A DNA stretch of 64,000 nucleotides, from NCBI RefSeq assembly GCF_008831285.2, contig NC_045142.1, forward strand, positions 13,036,716-13,100,715, in the 5' to 3' direction. Both the position numbers and the translations under genes were made by a program. This document shows positions 1-12,311 of this stretch, piece by piece. The DNA is from Nymphaea colorata (taxonomy: Eukaryota; Streptophyta; Magnoliopsida; Nymphaeales; Nymphaeaceae). Position 1 is the stretch's first letter; the number at the start of each line of letters is the position of its first letter. The notes under the pieces were generated by a model that was given only the letters and a program-made list of their open reading frames with translations, had not been told where the DNA came from and did not search any database.

Positions 1-2087
1 TCATCGGAAATATTGGCCTAGTTTGGGATACTGTCGTGACTTACATTTCGTTAAGCTCAACTGTGTACTGCAGTAACTGCATCCCACACTTACTACCTCA
101 TGATGGGGATGGACTCCTCTAAGTAGCCCAAGGAAGGAACACTTTATCAATCCCAGCATTCATGGAAGGTTCTGCTCACGGGTCCCGAACCCCTGCGCCA
201 CCCAACTTGGCCCTTTTATGTTTTACAGTTGGGTTCGACTCTTTATAGTCGCAACATGACTGTCGGACCTTCCCCCTATACCATCAACCCGGAAACATAA
301 AACTGGCCCCCAGTCATTGCCCACATCATAACGATAACTCAGGCTATGAGCAAATAGTTGTGTAAAATAAATAAACAACCATCATGCTCAATCAATTTAA
401 TGTATGAGCATATTTCTACATTTATCATCACTACCCTGCTTGCATTATCAAATATACTCATCTCAGAACTAAAGCACTGGTTTATCATTAAACAACCGAC
501 TTTTGGAACTCAATATCGAGCTTGTATCACCAACACAGCTCGAGTTCCCTATTTGAGTGTGGCACGTACTTTCAAAAACAGATAGAGCTAAATAACATGC
601 ATATATGCATGAACATGTATCGAAAGAATCAAACTGAAGTTAGTTACCATTTGCTTAAACTAGCAACTTACTTCAAGCCTACTAAATCTCAACTTTGCTA
701 GTCTAAGCACTCTATAAACTACGTGATTAATCTAATTATGTATTATTAACATTAAATCTTAACTAAAACTCCATGTAGTCAATTGCCTGCTCACCACCGA
801 CAAACACCTTCTCAATCTGCAACTTTCTCTCTCTACCCTTTCTTTTTCTCTCCTTTCTCTCTCTACTTTCTCTCTCTTTCTCCTCTTCTCCCTCTTTTCT
901 CTCTTTCTCCTCTTCTCCCTTTTCTCTCTCTTTCTCCTCTTCTCCCTCTACTCTCTCTTTCTTTGCGTCTCTCTCTTTCTCTTCTCTTTTTTTCCCCTAT
1001 CCTCCGTCTTTCTCTTCTTCTCTCTCTTCCTCCTCTCCTCCCTCTTTTTCCTCTCCTTTCTTTCTCTTCTCTCTCTTCCTCTTCTCCCTCATGCTGCATT
1101 CCAAAGGCGGTGGCAACCCCTATTTATAGCCAAAATCTATTATTTTTGTAATACTTATTATATCATATTTTATATTAATCTATCTTGAGGAAGTTTAGAA
1201 AAATGATAATATATTTTGAGGAGGTTTGGTCAATTAATTGGATTTAAATGATTAGTTTCAGTTCCGTTTGGCTTAGTGTTTAATCCTAGCTTAAGAGCAC
1301 TAATCTGTCATTAATTGAATGTTTAAGCTCTTAATCTGTCATTAATTGAATGTTTAATCCAAACTTAATCACAATTAACATAATTTAATCTTGATTAACT
1401 AATTATTAATCTACCCCTATCTGAAAATTATAAGTGAGATGGTAAAGTATTTTGCTTTTCTCTCAGGTGTCTTTGTCCATTTGCGAGACTCCTGACTCAT
1501 TGTTAGCTCATGTATGTGTATATGGTGCCCCAGGCCTGTACCAAAGCAGTAAGAAGTTTCTTCAAAACATTTCACAACTTCACTAAAAGCAAACCAATAT
1601 AGCAGTTCTGGAGGAATACTCAAATGCAACCGATTAGTGCTCCCCAAGATTTGGAAAGCAACTCAAATTCAAGGAAGCATGAGTAGCGAAAACCTTCAGA
1701 AAGGAAACAGTTTTCTTTTTCGTTAAAAGTGCATAAACAGATTCTCTATCAAGATCCTATAACCATCCAATACTTCCATTTTTTCCTTTGGATAGACAAG
1801 CTGGGGCTAAGCAGACACTTACCAGCTCATGCAGATACTTACCAGCTTATGGCAAGAGAGAGAGCATCCTTGGCATTAAACTCTTGACCTCCCCTTCAAC
1901 TTGAAGGTCTTAGGTCCAAACCCTAACAATTCAATAACTTAAAGGTCTTATGTCCAAGCCCAGGCTGAAACATACAGATTAGATAGCCACATAGAACAAC
2001 CAACTCAATAAAGGGAAAATCATTGCCAAGTAATATAAAACATGATAATGTAAAAACATTATTGCATGAAATGCTAAAATCTATTAC
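1..2087. other. Left edge: partial intron 4 of the PDK gene, no exon recognised
   Basis: Sequence downstream (minus sense) of the last visible PDK exon. I searched it for the missing C-terminal kinase exons, which should encode a DxGGG ATP-binding motif, and found none, so they lie left of the window or are lost. It holds the pyrimidine minisatellite listed separately and otherwise AT-rich sequence with only short chance reading frames. Confidence 0.5.
823..1090. repeat. Homopyrimidine minisatellite (CT-rich)
   Basis: About 270 bases almost purely C and T on the plus strand. A unit of roughly 29 bases beginning ctctctttctcctcttctcc recurs at least three times near 868-955, then degenerates. 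All reading frames through it are low-complexity (Ser/Leu/Pro on plus, Arg/Glu on minus) and are not genes. Mirror-like polypyrimidine tracts of this kind can form triplex DNA; that is inference here. Confidence 0.85.
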
Positions 2088-5000
2088 CTTGATTGTCACG
2101 TCTTCTATTCCATCAGCAACTATTATTCTGACTGGAGGTGCTTCCTTATCAGAGTTTATGAACATCTCAGCAACTGCACGCAAGGAATTTTTAACTAATT
2201 CGAACACCATCAGATGCAAGTGTGTAGGCACATAGCTGTAAAAGAATCAAACCTATAAGAGATCTGTGCAACTGTATCATCAATTAGAAGGCATGAAGAA
2301 ATAGCTATCCAGTTGGGAACAAAATCTTACTGAACCTATAGACAGCGATATGCGTCCCGAGTGAATAGCATCAGAAGCAATACAGACCAACATGCATGAT
2401 TTTATCAAGTATTTTGGGATATACTTCGCTATTCTCAAATTCAAAGTAATTAATTAATAAAATTCTTCACAAAATGAATAAAAAAAAGTCGGATTTATCA
2501 TTTTTATTTTAAGGTCTTTTAAAGGGAAATAACTTTCAAGATAATTCAAGATGATCCTATCATAGCAAGCAGAATATTTGGGACTAGCTATTCAGTAGAA
2601 TGTCAATAAAAATAGAGTAAAAGTATTGATTGGGAAAACAGGGATGTTCCTTCAACTTATTTCTAGCAATTGCATATAGTCAACAAAGGAAAAAAACAAA
2701 GACCAAGGACCACATAATAATTGGAAATACAAACCTGAATGTCGATGTGTTCCACAAAGTTGGTTGTCAAATAATAGAATAAAAACAAGACAATGTTATA
2801 GCTAGAAATCACAAGGGAGAAAAGCGAGGTAAGAATTCAAACTAAATACTTACGGGAATGTGAAATTTGGGTCACCATATATCTGAACCTCTGGTGCACT
2901 CCCATACTCACGTAAGCAAATGCTACGTGCATCTTCTGCAGCATTTTTAGCAACTTCGATAGGTGATAAGTTAGTCCATATTTGACCCACTTGCCCAGGT
3001 GAAGGGTTGGGTTCATGAAGAGCCACGTGTTGCCCTAACTTCACCAAAAAAAAGGATCAAAACCCAAGCATCAAGGCTGCATTTTAGGTTAGATTTTCTT
3101 TAGTAGATCAAGTTTAGGGAAAAGGGGAAAGGTTAACCAACCTATAAGCATGCGAATTCCAATTCTTGACAGGTAAAAACGATCAAGAAACTGGTGTATC
3201 TCTGGAAGATCACCGGGCTCCACCTTTCGACCTAAATCATTCTTCAGTTGTTTGATGCCCATGGCCATAGCAGGAACGACATTGTTATGTCTAACTTTGA
3301 TTTTATTTATCATTTGTGTGAATGCCAACTCATCTTTTGAATCCTTAATCTCCGGAAATGATCGAAGATCACGAAAGGAATCTAAATACCAGTCTCTCAC
3401 CTAAGTTCCAAAAAGACACTGGTGTTAAAAATGGTTCCTACTGTCGCAGCAACAGAAAGCAAATAAAATGAAAGAATCATAACTACCGGTTCATTCAACA
3501 TTAAAAGTGACAAATAACGCAAAGATACATATGAGTTCATACTTAGTTTCATTCAAACTAATACATTGAAGACAAAATGGCAAGAGGATCATGGGTAGAG
3601 CCATATTTAGGCCAAGACGGGTCACATGCAACCCTGACCCACCAGAATGAACTAAAGATCTAAGTCCAACATATTTGCTGCAAGCCCTGGGTCAGGCCAT
3701 TGCTCCATTGGAACCATCCCATCATACAAGCCCTGCCTAATATCCAGGCTTTTGAACCCTACTCTGGAACTGCCCAAATTTTCTCTTTTATTATGCCCAG
3801 CTGCTCTCCTCACTCAAAAACACGTAGGATGCAGGTTTTGAGCAGTTGGACCTCTCTCTCTCTAACTCTCCCTCTCCCTCTCTCCCTCTCTCTGTTTATC
3901 TCTCTATGGCAAACACACACATAACTAGCATCATCATAAATAAAAACCAGGAAATTGAAACACTCTTCCAGTCTGCCTCTCTTTTCACTTTCACCATCTT
4001 CTCTAATCTGATCTTTTCTGGCAAGGTGAGAACATGACTCTATTAAGTTGAGTTTATCAAGCTTCCTAGCTGATCCTGTGTGAGATAAATCAAGTTTCCC
4101 CAGCTTCTGGATATCACACACTAAATCTGCCAAAGAGGAATGTCTCTTAGCTAATAGTCTCAAAAGGGGTCTTGATCTCAAAACTTGGTGATGTAGTCAT
4201 GTCCACTGCTAAGTTCTGGGCGGTTATGCAAAATGATTTTGAGTTAAAAAGAAAATATACAATACAAGTCAATAATATGACTCCTCTGAACTGTTACCAA
4301 AATCATCAATATTGTTCTTGGCAGTTTCCCAACAGAGTTTCTTCATGGTGTTCTTTTCAAGTTGTGGATTTTCTCAGAATCATGGAAGTTTTAAAATTTA
4401 AAAAATACAAAAACAACTTAAAAGGTTACAAGAGAACAGCTTTTTTATATGTTTCTTGCAACATTATAAAAGAAACAGGCAGAAAAACTTTTTGAATACA
4501 TAAAAGAAGCAAAAATGAAAAAAAAAAAAGTTGCATTGTAACATGAAGACTTTGACTAAGCACTTAGAAAAAATGTGGGAAAATGTCCTTTTTTTTTAAT
4601 ATTCGGATATTTTTCCAATATTACAGCTGGTTTCAAGATGAAAAAAATATTTGGAAAATTCTTACTTTAATGATCATTTCCCTGCACATGTTGTTGGGAT
4701 AAATTAATTCATTAAACAGCCTAAATTTTTTAAACTGAAAAACATTGGTCTTATTATTATTAGCATTGCACATTTTGAAACAAGAGGGCTGCAATGCATG
4801 AACACAACTATGTTCAGATGCACACTGTCCAAACTTACATCAGTGAGTTGTTCCAAGAAGCAGACACTAATCAGCTCTTGGTTAGAATCTTCATTTGGCT
4901 GGGACTTCTAGAAATGGGTTCATGTTGAAACAGAGTAAGTTCGCAAGCGAAATATAAAGGATACGGTGATTACCTGTGATCTTCGAATGTTTCCTAAGTA

Positions 5001-7641
5001 GAAAGTTCAGTATGCAGTTCTTCATCATGTTAACTTTGGGAAAGCTAACCTAGACCAGGTAGCCTTTCAGGACACAGAGAAAATTGGATTGCAACCTTTG
5101 ATGATACCAAAGTGGCTGGTGTTGTTTTGAGGAGACCATCATAGGTTCCCTTGACCTACAAAAGTTATGTATGCACACAACAATTGGAGGGAGAATAGAG
5201 CTTGGATGCGGATTAAAACTTCAAGCTTGTATCTTCTCTTCCTTGTTTTATTTCCTCAAAATCTTGGGATTTAAGGTTTATATCCATGTCTAACACTTGA
5301 GTAACATTCCTTGATGAAATTTTCGTAAAAAGGCACCTAGCTTAGCTCATTTGAAAATAAGGCTGCAACTACAAGCACGTTTTGAGAATTCCACATGTTC
5401 AAAGTACAATTTCTTTTCTTCTATTATGCATGTGTGCCCCCCTAAGCTAATTTTCTGGCTGCAAAGAATAAATGATAAACAATGTACCCACAAAGTCCTC
5501 ATCAATGGAAAGAAGCACTTGGGAGGAAAAAGAGAAAAAAGATCAGAATAAACTAGGAAATCATCTTTCCTAAATCAAGAAAGAGATTGCAGTCACATAC
5601 AGAAAATAAACAATGTAAGCAAGCTAATGAAAAGGGAAATTTTCTTAACCAACTAGCAGATAATTTCCCACTTTGAATGCCAAGAAAGTTGAAACATGTA
5701 CATGTATTATTGGAAGATAAAGATAAGTTGTGTGAAGAATCTTACAATCTAGAAAGCTAACATGAAAGAATTAGTTGTTTAGCAACATAAATTCATTAAT
5801 CTTTACCAACTGTAAGTTTCTGCAGCTTCTGCAACTAACAGCAAAACAAATACTAGAAAGATTAACAAAGAGAAAGAAAAATTTAATGCAGGACATAACA
5901 AGACCCAAGCAATTAGCTATTCAAGAACATCCACCGACATATTCAAATCTCAAAAGGTGATTGGTACTCCATGACCGCAACCATCACAACAGAAGAATAG
6001 TAAAAATAGCCAGTGGGCTCAGTTCAGTGGCAAACAAACTCAAGTTACTTAGCCCAAGAGCTAGTTTGGGAAGGAAGAGTCAGCTCAGTTGTTTTCTCAG
6101 AAATATACTTGTAATAGCAGCTGATCTATTCATGCAAATCATGGTAGGATGTTGTAGAATTACGAATGACGGAGCATAAGTTGGTGGCATCACATCCAGC
6201 AGCAACAGATGTGGGAGATTGATGCTTTGATACCAACAACATGGTGATTGTGTGTACATGTATAGATAAAAGGACAAAGACAGAGAGAGAATAGCTGGAT
6301 GGTATTCTATATAATCGGTGATAACAATAGATTTTAAAGTGCATTGATTTCGATGAATATGAATTAAAGTATGAAATTTGAGACACATAATGCATCAAAC
6401 TGATGGCCCAGAAGGTCAAGACTTATGTCATGGTTAGGTGTGTTGGAGAATAAAAAATCACCGGTCCTAGTAACACAAAATTCAGTGGTAAAAATGTAAT
6501 CTTTTTGTCAATTTTTTCCAGAACATGAAGCAGTGAGTACATTTATTTAATTCCAACTAAAGACCATCTTAAAGTTTTATGTGGTTCGATCTGTCATAAG
6601 AAAATATGAGAATTATGGACACTAATTACGAGCTGTCAGATAAACTAGGTAGATGGTACACAAGGTGTCAGGTGTAAAGTTATTTTTTCAAAGTCAAAAC
6701 ATTGCCATCCGTCTTCTTAACGAAAGAACTTTGTGCAGTACACCTTCTGAACGATCACTCAAGCTAACCGGTTGCCTTTCAACGGGATATTGCTAATGAC
6801 AATGATCCAAACAGGATAACCATTTTCATCTGCCGAAAAAATTAAACATGGTAGGAGTAGTTACTAAGTTATCAAAAACTCAAACATCAATCAAATTAAC
6901 CGGCTGGCCTATATTGAACATGGTGGGTCCAAAAGCTTTTGGCGGAATAACTGTTTCACTACCGGCAATAAGAATATTACGATAACAATGTTTTTCCAAA
7001 ATGGTAATGATAAACGTCAAAGAACGAAACAATTTCTCAAAAACAAGAAGTCATTCCATACACCAGAGGGCGATAAAAGGAGAACCCAAAATAATAAGAA
7101 CACCCTCGCAAAGCGCGTAAGGGGAAGTGTTATGGGTTCTTTCTCCTTGCGATCACCGATACATACTGAACTTTCACGAAAAGAAACAGAAAACAGCAAG
7201 ACATAAGTGAATGGTTCAAAAAGAACATGAAATTCTAGGCAAGGAACGCCTCTAATAAGAACCATGTACAAAAACATAAAGATAGAACCCGAATAAGACG
7301 CCGAAGAGGAAAGTAGACGGCACTGTTACCAACAATCTCGAATTTCTCGTTTAGCAAAACACACACACAGAGAGGGAGAAAGGGAGTACCGTTAGCACCG
7401 CATGCTTTAGAGAAAGGCCGTAGGGGAGGTTCTCGAGCTCGACGGCGCGGCGGGCGATCCTGATGGGCAGCTCCTTGTGGAGAAATTGAGCGGAAAGGAG
7501 AAGGTTGCGCTCTGACGGCCTCGATCCAAAGTCCATCATGTACTTGAGGCTCACGCCCGTCTGCCGCATCATGCTCCACCTCCTCACCTCCTCTATCAGG
7601 AACTTCGAGAACGACTCCTGCAGCTTCTTCTTTGCGGCCAT
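2088..7641 (-). CDS. PDK: Mitochondrial pyruvate dehydrogenase kinase, first four exons (3' part outside window)
   Basis: Phosphorylates and so inactivates the E1-alpha subunit of the mitochondrial pyruvate dehydrogenase complex. Exons (minus): 7641-7390, 3400-3142, 3034-2854 and 2235-2088. All introns are GT-AG and the phases join without a break, giving 280 codons; plant PDKs are about 365-370 aa. Residues 1-84 begin MAAKKKLQESFSKFLIEEVRR. Exon 2 starts VRDWYLDSFRDLRSFPEIKD and carries the HNNVVP and FLDRFYLSRIGIRML segments of the helical-bundle domain. Exon 3 has GQHVALHEPNPSP and EDARSICLREYGSAPEV. Exon 4 has the Bergerat-fold N-box ELVKNSLRA and ends at DGIEDVTIK. The DxGGG and later G-boxes are not in the window. 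The start is the first ATG of the conserved N-terminus. Family identity is very secure; whether the gene is intact cannot be judged because the 3' exons are unseen. Confidence 0.93.
3401..7389 (-). other. PDK intron 1 (about 4.0 kb)
   Basis: Begins with the donor gtactc after codon 84 and ends with the acceptor cttag just before exon 2. It contains a pyrimidine-rich tract near 3,850-3,905 and AT-rich sequence. No internal transposon could be delimited, and no reading frame in it resembles a known protein. Introns 2 (3141-3035, 107 bp) and 3 (2853-2236, 618 bp) are much shorter. Confidence 0.8.
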
Positions 7642-7643
7642 CT

Positions 7644-7671
7644 CTCTCGCTCTCTCTCTCTCTCTCTCTCA
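7644..7671. repeat. TC/GA microsatellite in the PDK 5' leader
   Basis: An almost pure run of tc dinucleotides ends 3 bases upstream (minus sense) of the PDK start codon, so the transcript leader would carry a GA-rich run next to the AUG. GA runs are common in plant 5' leaders and bind GAGA-binding (BBR/BPC) factors in other genes; a role here is inference. Confidence 0.8.
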
Positions 7672-8152
7672 CTCACATGTCCGACTACCACCACTGTGCA
7701 AACACAAGGAATGGGAGGTGCTCCCCCGAGTTCCTCCTCCTGTTCTCCTTCCCTCCTCCCTCCACCTCAATTCAGAGAAAGAGTGCGCAATTGGATTTTA
7801 GCCTTCGCCGTAGGATTTCTGGAACGTTTGCGTTTAAACTTCAATGCAGATTCTCTCACGCTTTTATTTTCACCATCGTCCAGTTGCAACGCTCCTCTGC
7901 CATCCCCTAGAAAATGACGATTTGCTCCTCCTATTTCGTCCGAAGCCACCACGTTGTCCACTGTAGGATGGCAATCGCCATGAATCGAGGGTGCCTTTCA
8001 GCCATGCACCGTGAAAGATGCCCGGGTCTTGTATGGCCAACTTTTAAGGCAGAGTCTGCAAGATGACCTGAACTTCCGGCAGGGGGTGCTGAAATTTCAG
8101 ACCAAGTTGTTGCAGTTCCCAGCGGAATTGGTTCTTCCAAACGATAGCATTC

Positions 8153-8303
8153 CAATTGGGTTCTCTCTTTTAGTGGCAGCAGTTAGGGCCTCCATCGCTT
8201 TCATTCATTGGCCGCGCCTGTCGTGGATGACGGAAATGACGACTTGGGCCAATTCCAAGTTGGGTTATTTCTTAGTGGCAGCAGATGGCGCCTCCATCGC
8301 TTT
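8153..8303. repeat. Diverged direct duplication, offset about 102 bp
   Basis: Two copies of a roughly 46-base segment containing tagtggcagcag and cctccatcgcttt, at about 8153-8200 and 8259-8303, in the same orientation with several differences. Function unknown. Confidence 0.6.
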
Positions 8304-8765
8304 GTCACGGCAGTTAAAGTTAACTTGACGCTTGATTGGTAGGGGACTCAACGGCGCCCGTTACTTATTGATGATAGTGGTTTTCACACATATATATATA
8401 TATATAAAGAAAGACAAAAAAAATGAAACCTGATAATGACACCTTTAATATCAATATCAACATTACTTTTTAATACCATTAAGGTAGCACTCTTCAAAAA
8501 AATCGAACTAAGGACATGACTATAACAAAGCATTGAAATGATAAATGAAATAGTTGTTCTGAGACACCCTCTATAAGAAACTTAAAGAAGGCACCTATGT
8601 TCTTGTCAAATAACATTTTGATAACCTTAGGTTTTAACTTTCTCAATTAACTCCCTCATTTTTTAAGGGTTCATGTCAAACGGCAGCACATGCTCACCAT
8701 TTATAAAAAGATAGATTTGCCTTTAATTCTCTCTCCTTCCCCCTCTTCCTCCTCTCACTTCCGTT

Positions 8766-8881
8766 CTTGTTCAGGTTTCTGCACTTCATATTTTTTGTTT
8801 TGGTTTCTGCTCTTCATGTTTTTCTTGTTCAGGTTTCTGCACTTCATATTTTTTGTTTTGGTTTCTGCTCTTCATGTTTTT
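8766..8881. repeat. 58-bp tandem duplication
   Basis: Two essentially identical adjacent units (8766-8823 and 8824-8881), each starting cttgttcaggtttctgcact. Being so alike, they are probably a recent slippage or unequal-exchange product. Confidence 0.9.
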
Positions 8882-10550
8882 AGTTTTTGTTTTCTTTGTT
8901 AATGTTTCTCTTATGTCACTTTTAACTTTTTCTTTTGTCTTTGTAGATTGGTAACGCCTTGTGACCAGATTTTGTTTGTTTTAATAAATTTTTTATTTTG
9001 TTGGCTCTCTCTCTCTCTCTCTCCAAATGATGGTTAGTGCAACCAGTTGGTCTGGGCGGCGTGTTATATGCACATGCTAGGTTCGATTCTTGGAGGGTGC
9101 TCTCTTGCTAGTATTAAGGAGTGCTAATTTTGGGTGAGGTTTGCCGGTCTCAAAGCTAATGTGGCTGGGTCTTGGTTCCTCTTCTCCTCTCTCTCTTTTT
9201 CTAATTAAGTAGATCTTTGCATCTATGATTATGCAATGGTGCCTTCCTTCAATTGAGAACCTGAGCACTTTTAGAAGATCTCATTTCATAATTCCCCTCA
9301 ATATGGAAATGTTGAAGCTCTTTGAAGAATGATGACTGCTCTTAATGTTTGGGACTAGCTTGGGCTTTTGCCCACTGTGACTTATTGATCTCCCGTACCA
9401 ACTTTTTTTTTGGGCTTTTTGCTGAAATATCTAGTTTTCTAAATGTTGGAGTAAAAGGAAGAATACTTCATCCTGCGACCTTCTCTTTCTTTCCCACATT
9501 TTTAGGTCCTTCCAAGAGGTTTCTCCAAGCATACCTTTCACTTCTAGCCCTAGTAGATTATCAATGCATCATTGGTCCAAGCAAGCAGCTTCTTTCAATA
9601 GAGTCTCAATCATTTGCTGCTTTCAACATTATCTTCTAGGCTAATTACTTCGGCTGCAAATGCTGGCCCACTAACTCCCTCTCAACAAATGGCTCATGCA
9701 GTCTCTCGACACTTTTGAATATGTCACTTTTGATGTGTGGACGTCTTTGAATGTTCAAGCCTTGCCAATTATAGAGGGGTATTTAGTTTTGATGCAAATT
9801 AGAAAGTGATCAAACCCATATCCAACGCATATTGGATGCAAAGGTGATTTATTCAGTCGATTTAGAGTTAAGACCAAAAAGATTGGATCTTGTTTGCTAT
9901 TTTTGTTTTGATTTGGATTCCAGATCTGATTTTGAATGTCATGATCCATGTATTCAAATCCATATTTGTGTATCTGGATCCAGATCCACAGATCCATTTT
10001 TTTTTCTTTATAAAAGGGATGTAGGCCTCATCTTATTTTGACTAAGAAATGAAAATCCAAGTTGTCTGTTAGTCTTTCCTCTTATTTCAACTAAGTTTTA
10101 GTAATTTGGTTAGTTTAGAGTTTGTTTTAGTAGAACCTTAGCTTAGTAGTTCAAACCTACTAGATTATGACTTATATATCCTGATCTATTTACATCAACT
10201 TTTTATTCCTTCTCCTAGACTTTTCATATTTCCAATTCTCTTCATTCCATTGCATTTAGAAACTTTTCAAAGCTCCTTCCTAACGCATTAACCCTTGCAT
10301 GGCCACCACCCACACCTATTCCTAACAACTTCTCCTCTCTCTCAACACGACTATCCCTCTAGAAAACAAAGATTCTTACATTACCTGCTTTTTCTCCTCC
10401 TACCGCTATCAAGAAGGAAGACATACTCCTTAGCCCAATGCCTTCCAAATACAATATTGGAGCTTGATATTGGTGCTTAGCTAATCTCAGTTGCTCAAAT
10501 TGTTACTGATCAGGATAGACCAGCATTGCCTTTCATATTGGCTATGTCAT

Positions 10551-10573
10551 AGCTTTCTTTTTCAAAGAAAGCT
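10551..10573. repeat. Perfect short hairpin
   Basis: Ten-base arms agctttcttt and aaagaaagct separated by ttc. It lies just upstream of the LINE-like fragment. Possibly chance in AT-rich DNA. Confidence 0.6.
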
Positions 10574-10619
10574 TCTCAAATACGGCTATTAATTCAGTTC
10601 AGACAACTTGTTCTTTTCT

Positions 10620-10990
10620 TCACTTGTTAACATGAAGATTCTAGTGCAGAACATCCGCGGGTTAAATTGTCACAATATTAATGGGTGCCTTTATCTTGCA
10701 AACTTTATCAAAGGCTATTTATTGTCTAGATGTTGTTGCATTTTCAAACTAAAAATACCTACATATTTTTTGCGGACATTTCTTCAATATGGTGAAACAT
10801 TACTTTGGCTTTCAAACTAGCGTTGGACATTTGTGGGGAAATTCTTGTGCTTTGGCAATTGGCTCACTTCTGATTACATATCAATACATTCTCCGTTGTT
10901 GTACAATTCACACTGTCACATTCATATGCTTTTGGTTTTCATCTATGGGCTACTCATTGTCGTAGGCCTGTTTTATGATCATTCATCTCT
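10620..10990 (+). pseudogene. LINE-type endonuclease fragment
   Basis: The frame opening at 10632 reads MKILVQNIRGLN, matching the N-terminal signature of plant LINE (L1-type) ORF2 endonucleases, usually M-K-x-L-x-W-N-x-R-G-L-N; here the tryptophan is glutamine. Downstream are weak matches to the rest of the endonuclease domain in shifting frames with stops. No reverse transcriptase, poly-A tail or target duplication can be assigned. It is short and truncated, so the call rests mainly on the opening motif. Confidence 0.4.
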
Positions 10991-11044
10991 TAGGTTTCTT
11001 CTTCCCTTCCTTTACAGCTCATCTAATTGATGGAAACATTAGCC

Positions 11045-11325
11045 TAAGCATCGGGCCGGCCCAACCCGATAAGAAGTCGGGTTTGGGCCAGCCCAAATCT
11101 TAGGCCCGACCTGATTAAATTATAAAATATATAATTTTTATATAAAATAATATATAAATATTAAAAATTATAATAAAATATTATAATTATAATATAAAAT
11201 AATAAAATATATATTAAAAAACTATTATCAGGCCGACCCGGTGCCCTTTTTTTCGGGCCCGAAATCGATTCGGGCCGAGCACCCACCAGCAGCCCAACCC
11301 AGTGCCCAGCCTTAACTATGTATGA
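11045..11325. mobile_element. MITE-like element, GC-rich ends and AT-rich core (copy 1)
   Basis: GC-rich ends full of gggcc/ggccc motifs (11,053-11,115 and 11,230-11,325) flank about 110 bases of nearly pure A/T. Read on the minus strand, its right end starts aaggctgggcactggg, nearly the same as the left end of the element at 12,030, so the two share a terminus. Such structures are typical of non-autonomous hAT-type elements. Exact ends and target duplication are not certain. Confidence 0.45.
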
Positions 11326-12029
11326 CATTTAATTGATTCAATAAAATGAGAGGATCCTTGGATTTCTCCGTCCAGGTTTGGATGAAGAAATCCTTTGATC
11401 TGTCACAACACACCACCTGATGCCTTGATTACATAGAGATCCAAATGGCCAAAGGATATATGTATGTGATATATGTATGTCCCTAATTTCTATGAACTAC
11501 ATAATGTTTATTAAATTATAAAAAACTTATCATAGCAAGAAGAAGTGGTTTTATGTCATTAGTTTTATGATGAGGTGCTTTTATGTCATTAGTTTTATGA
11601 TGAGAAAAAAAAGAAAGGGGGTGGGTTTAATGTTTATTTATACATAATTAATTTGAGTAAATTAATATTACTCAATGAAAGGTATTCTATTCATTGTGGG
11701 GGTAGGATGAACCAAAAGATACATCATGAAAGATGCACTATCCACATCACTTAAATAGGTTCCAAAAAGCAAAAAAATTATGGGAAGGGGGCAGAAAATT
11801 TTGTAAATTAAGAAATGAAAAGGAATCAGATCGGATTTGTACTGGCTCAAAAATGATCTTTTGTATTCATACCCTCAACCCTTTGGATAGACAACTTCGG
11901 TCTTTCAAACAATTTCAAATACATATGGAGTATCAACATAAGTCAGGAGTATTTACATAAGCCAAAATAAGGATAGTAAGGACATTAAAGTGTCAATATG
12001 TATGTTGTAGATAACTTGATGAACGATAA

Positions 12030-12311
12030 TTAAGCTGGGCACTGGGCCCGGGTACCTGACGTGTACTCGGTACCCAGCCCGGGCACGAAAAAGCTGGCCT
12101 GGGGCGGTCGATTAGATGTTGTTTTTAATTTTTTATTATTTTTATTTAATAATAATATATATTTATTATTAAAAATATATTTTATATTTAAAATTTTGAT
12201 TTTATATTTTTAAAAATATTTTTTATTTTAATCAGACTGGGCGAGACTCGGGTATCAGGCAAACCAGAATCCGACTCTTATCGGACCGCTGGCCCCCATA
12301 CCCAAGTCTAA
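12030..12311. mobile_element. MITE-like element, GC-rich ends and AT-rich core (copy 2)
   Basis: Left end aagctgggcactgggc; right end reads agacttgggtatggggg on the minus strand, an imperfect inverted match. The core (about 12,120-12,230) is almost pure A/T. Flanks acgataat (left) and acaataat (right) could be an 8-bp target duplication with one mismatch, which would fit the hAT superfamily. No coding capacity. Confidence 0.45.

Larger units (their letters stand above)
7672..10600. other. Intergenic region upstream of PDK, no gene supported
   Basis: About 2.9 kb between the PDK leader and a LINE relic. The PDK promoter should lie in its first several hundred bases, but no TATA box can be picked with confidence. 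It contains two tandem duplications (listed), a short ta run near 8386-8406, a ct run near 9005-9022 and AT-rich filler. The frame at 8011-8328 has no recognisable family and part of it is a repeat. Confidence 0.6.

Noticed and set aside
783-1151. Frame of 122 codons and a minus frame rich in Arg and Glu
   Set aside because: Artefacts of the pyrimidine minisatellite.
1417-1647. 76-codon minus frame as the missing PDK exon
   Set aside because: No ATP-binding motif and no similarity to kinase C-terminal sequence; starts without a matching splice acceptor.
6223-6236. Motif ttggtatcaaagca (minus strand) resembling a Copia primer site in PDK intron 1
   Set aside because: No LTR pair, purine tract or coding remnant nearby; a single 13-base match is not enough.
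8011-8328. 105-codon open frame upstream of PDK
   Set aside because: No recognised family, and part of it is a diverged DNA duplication; treated as chance.
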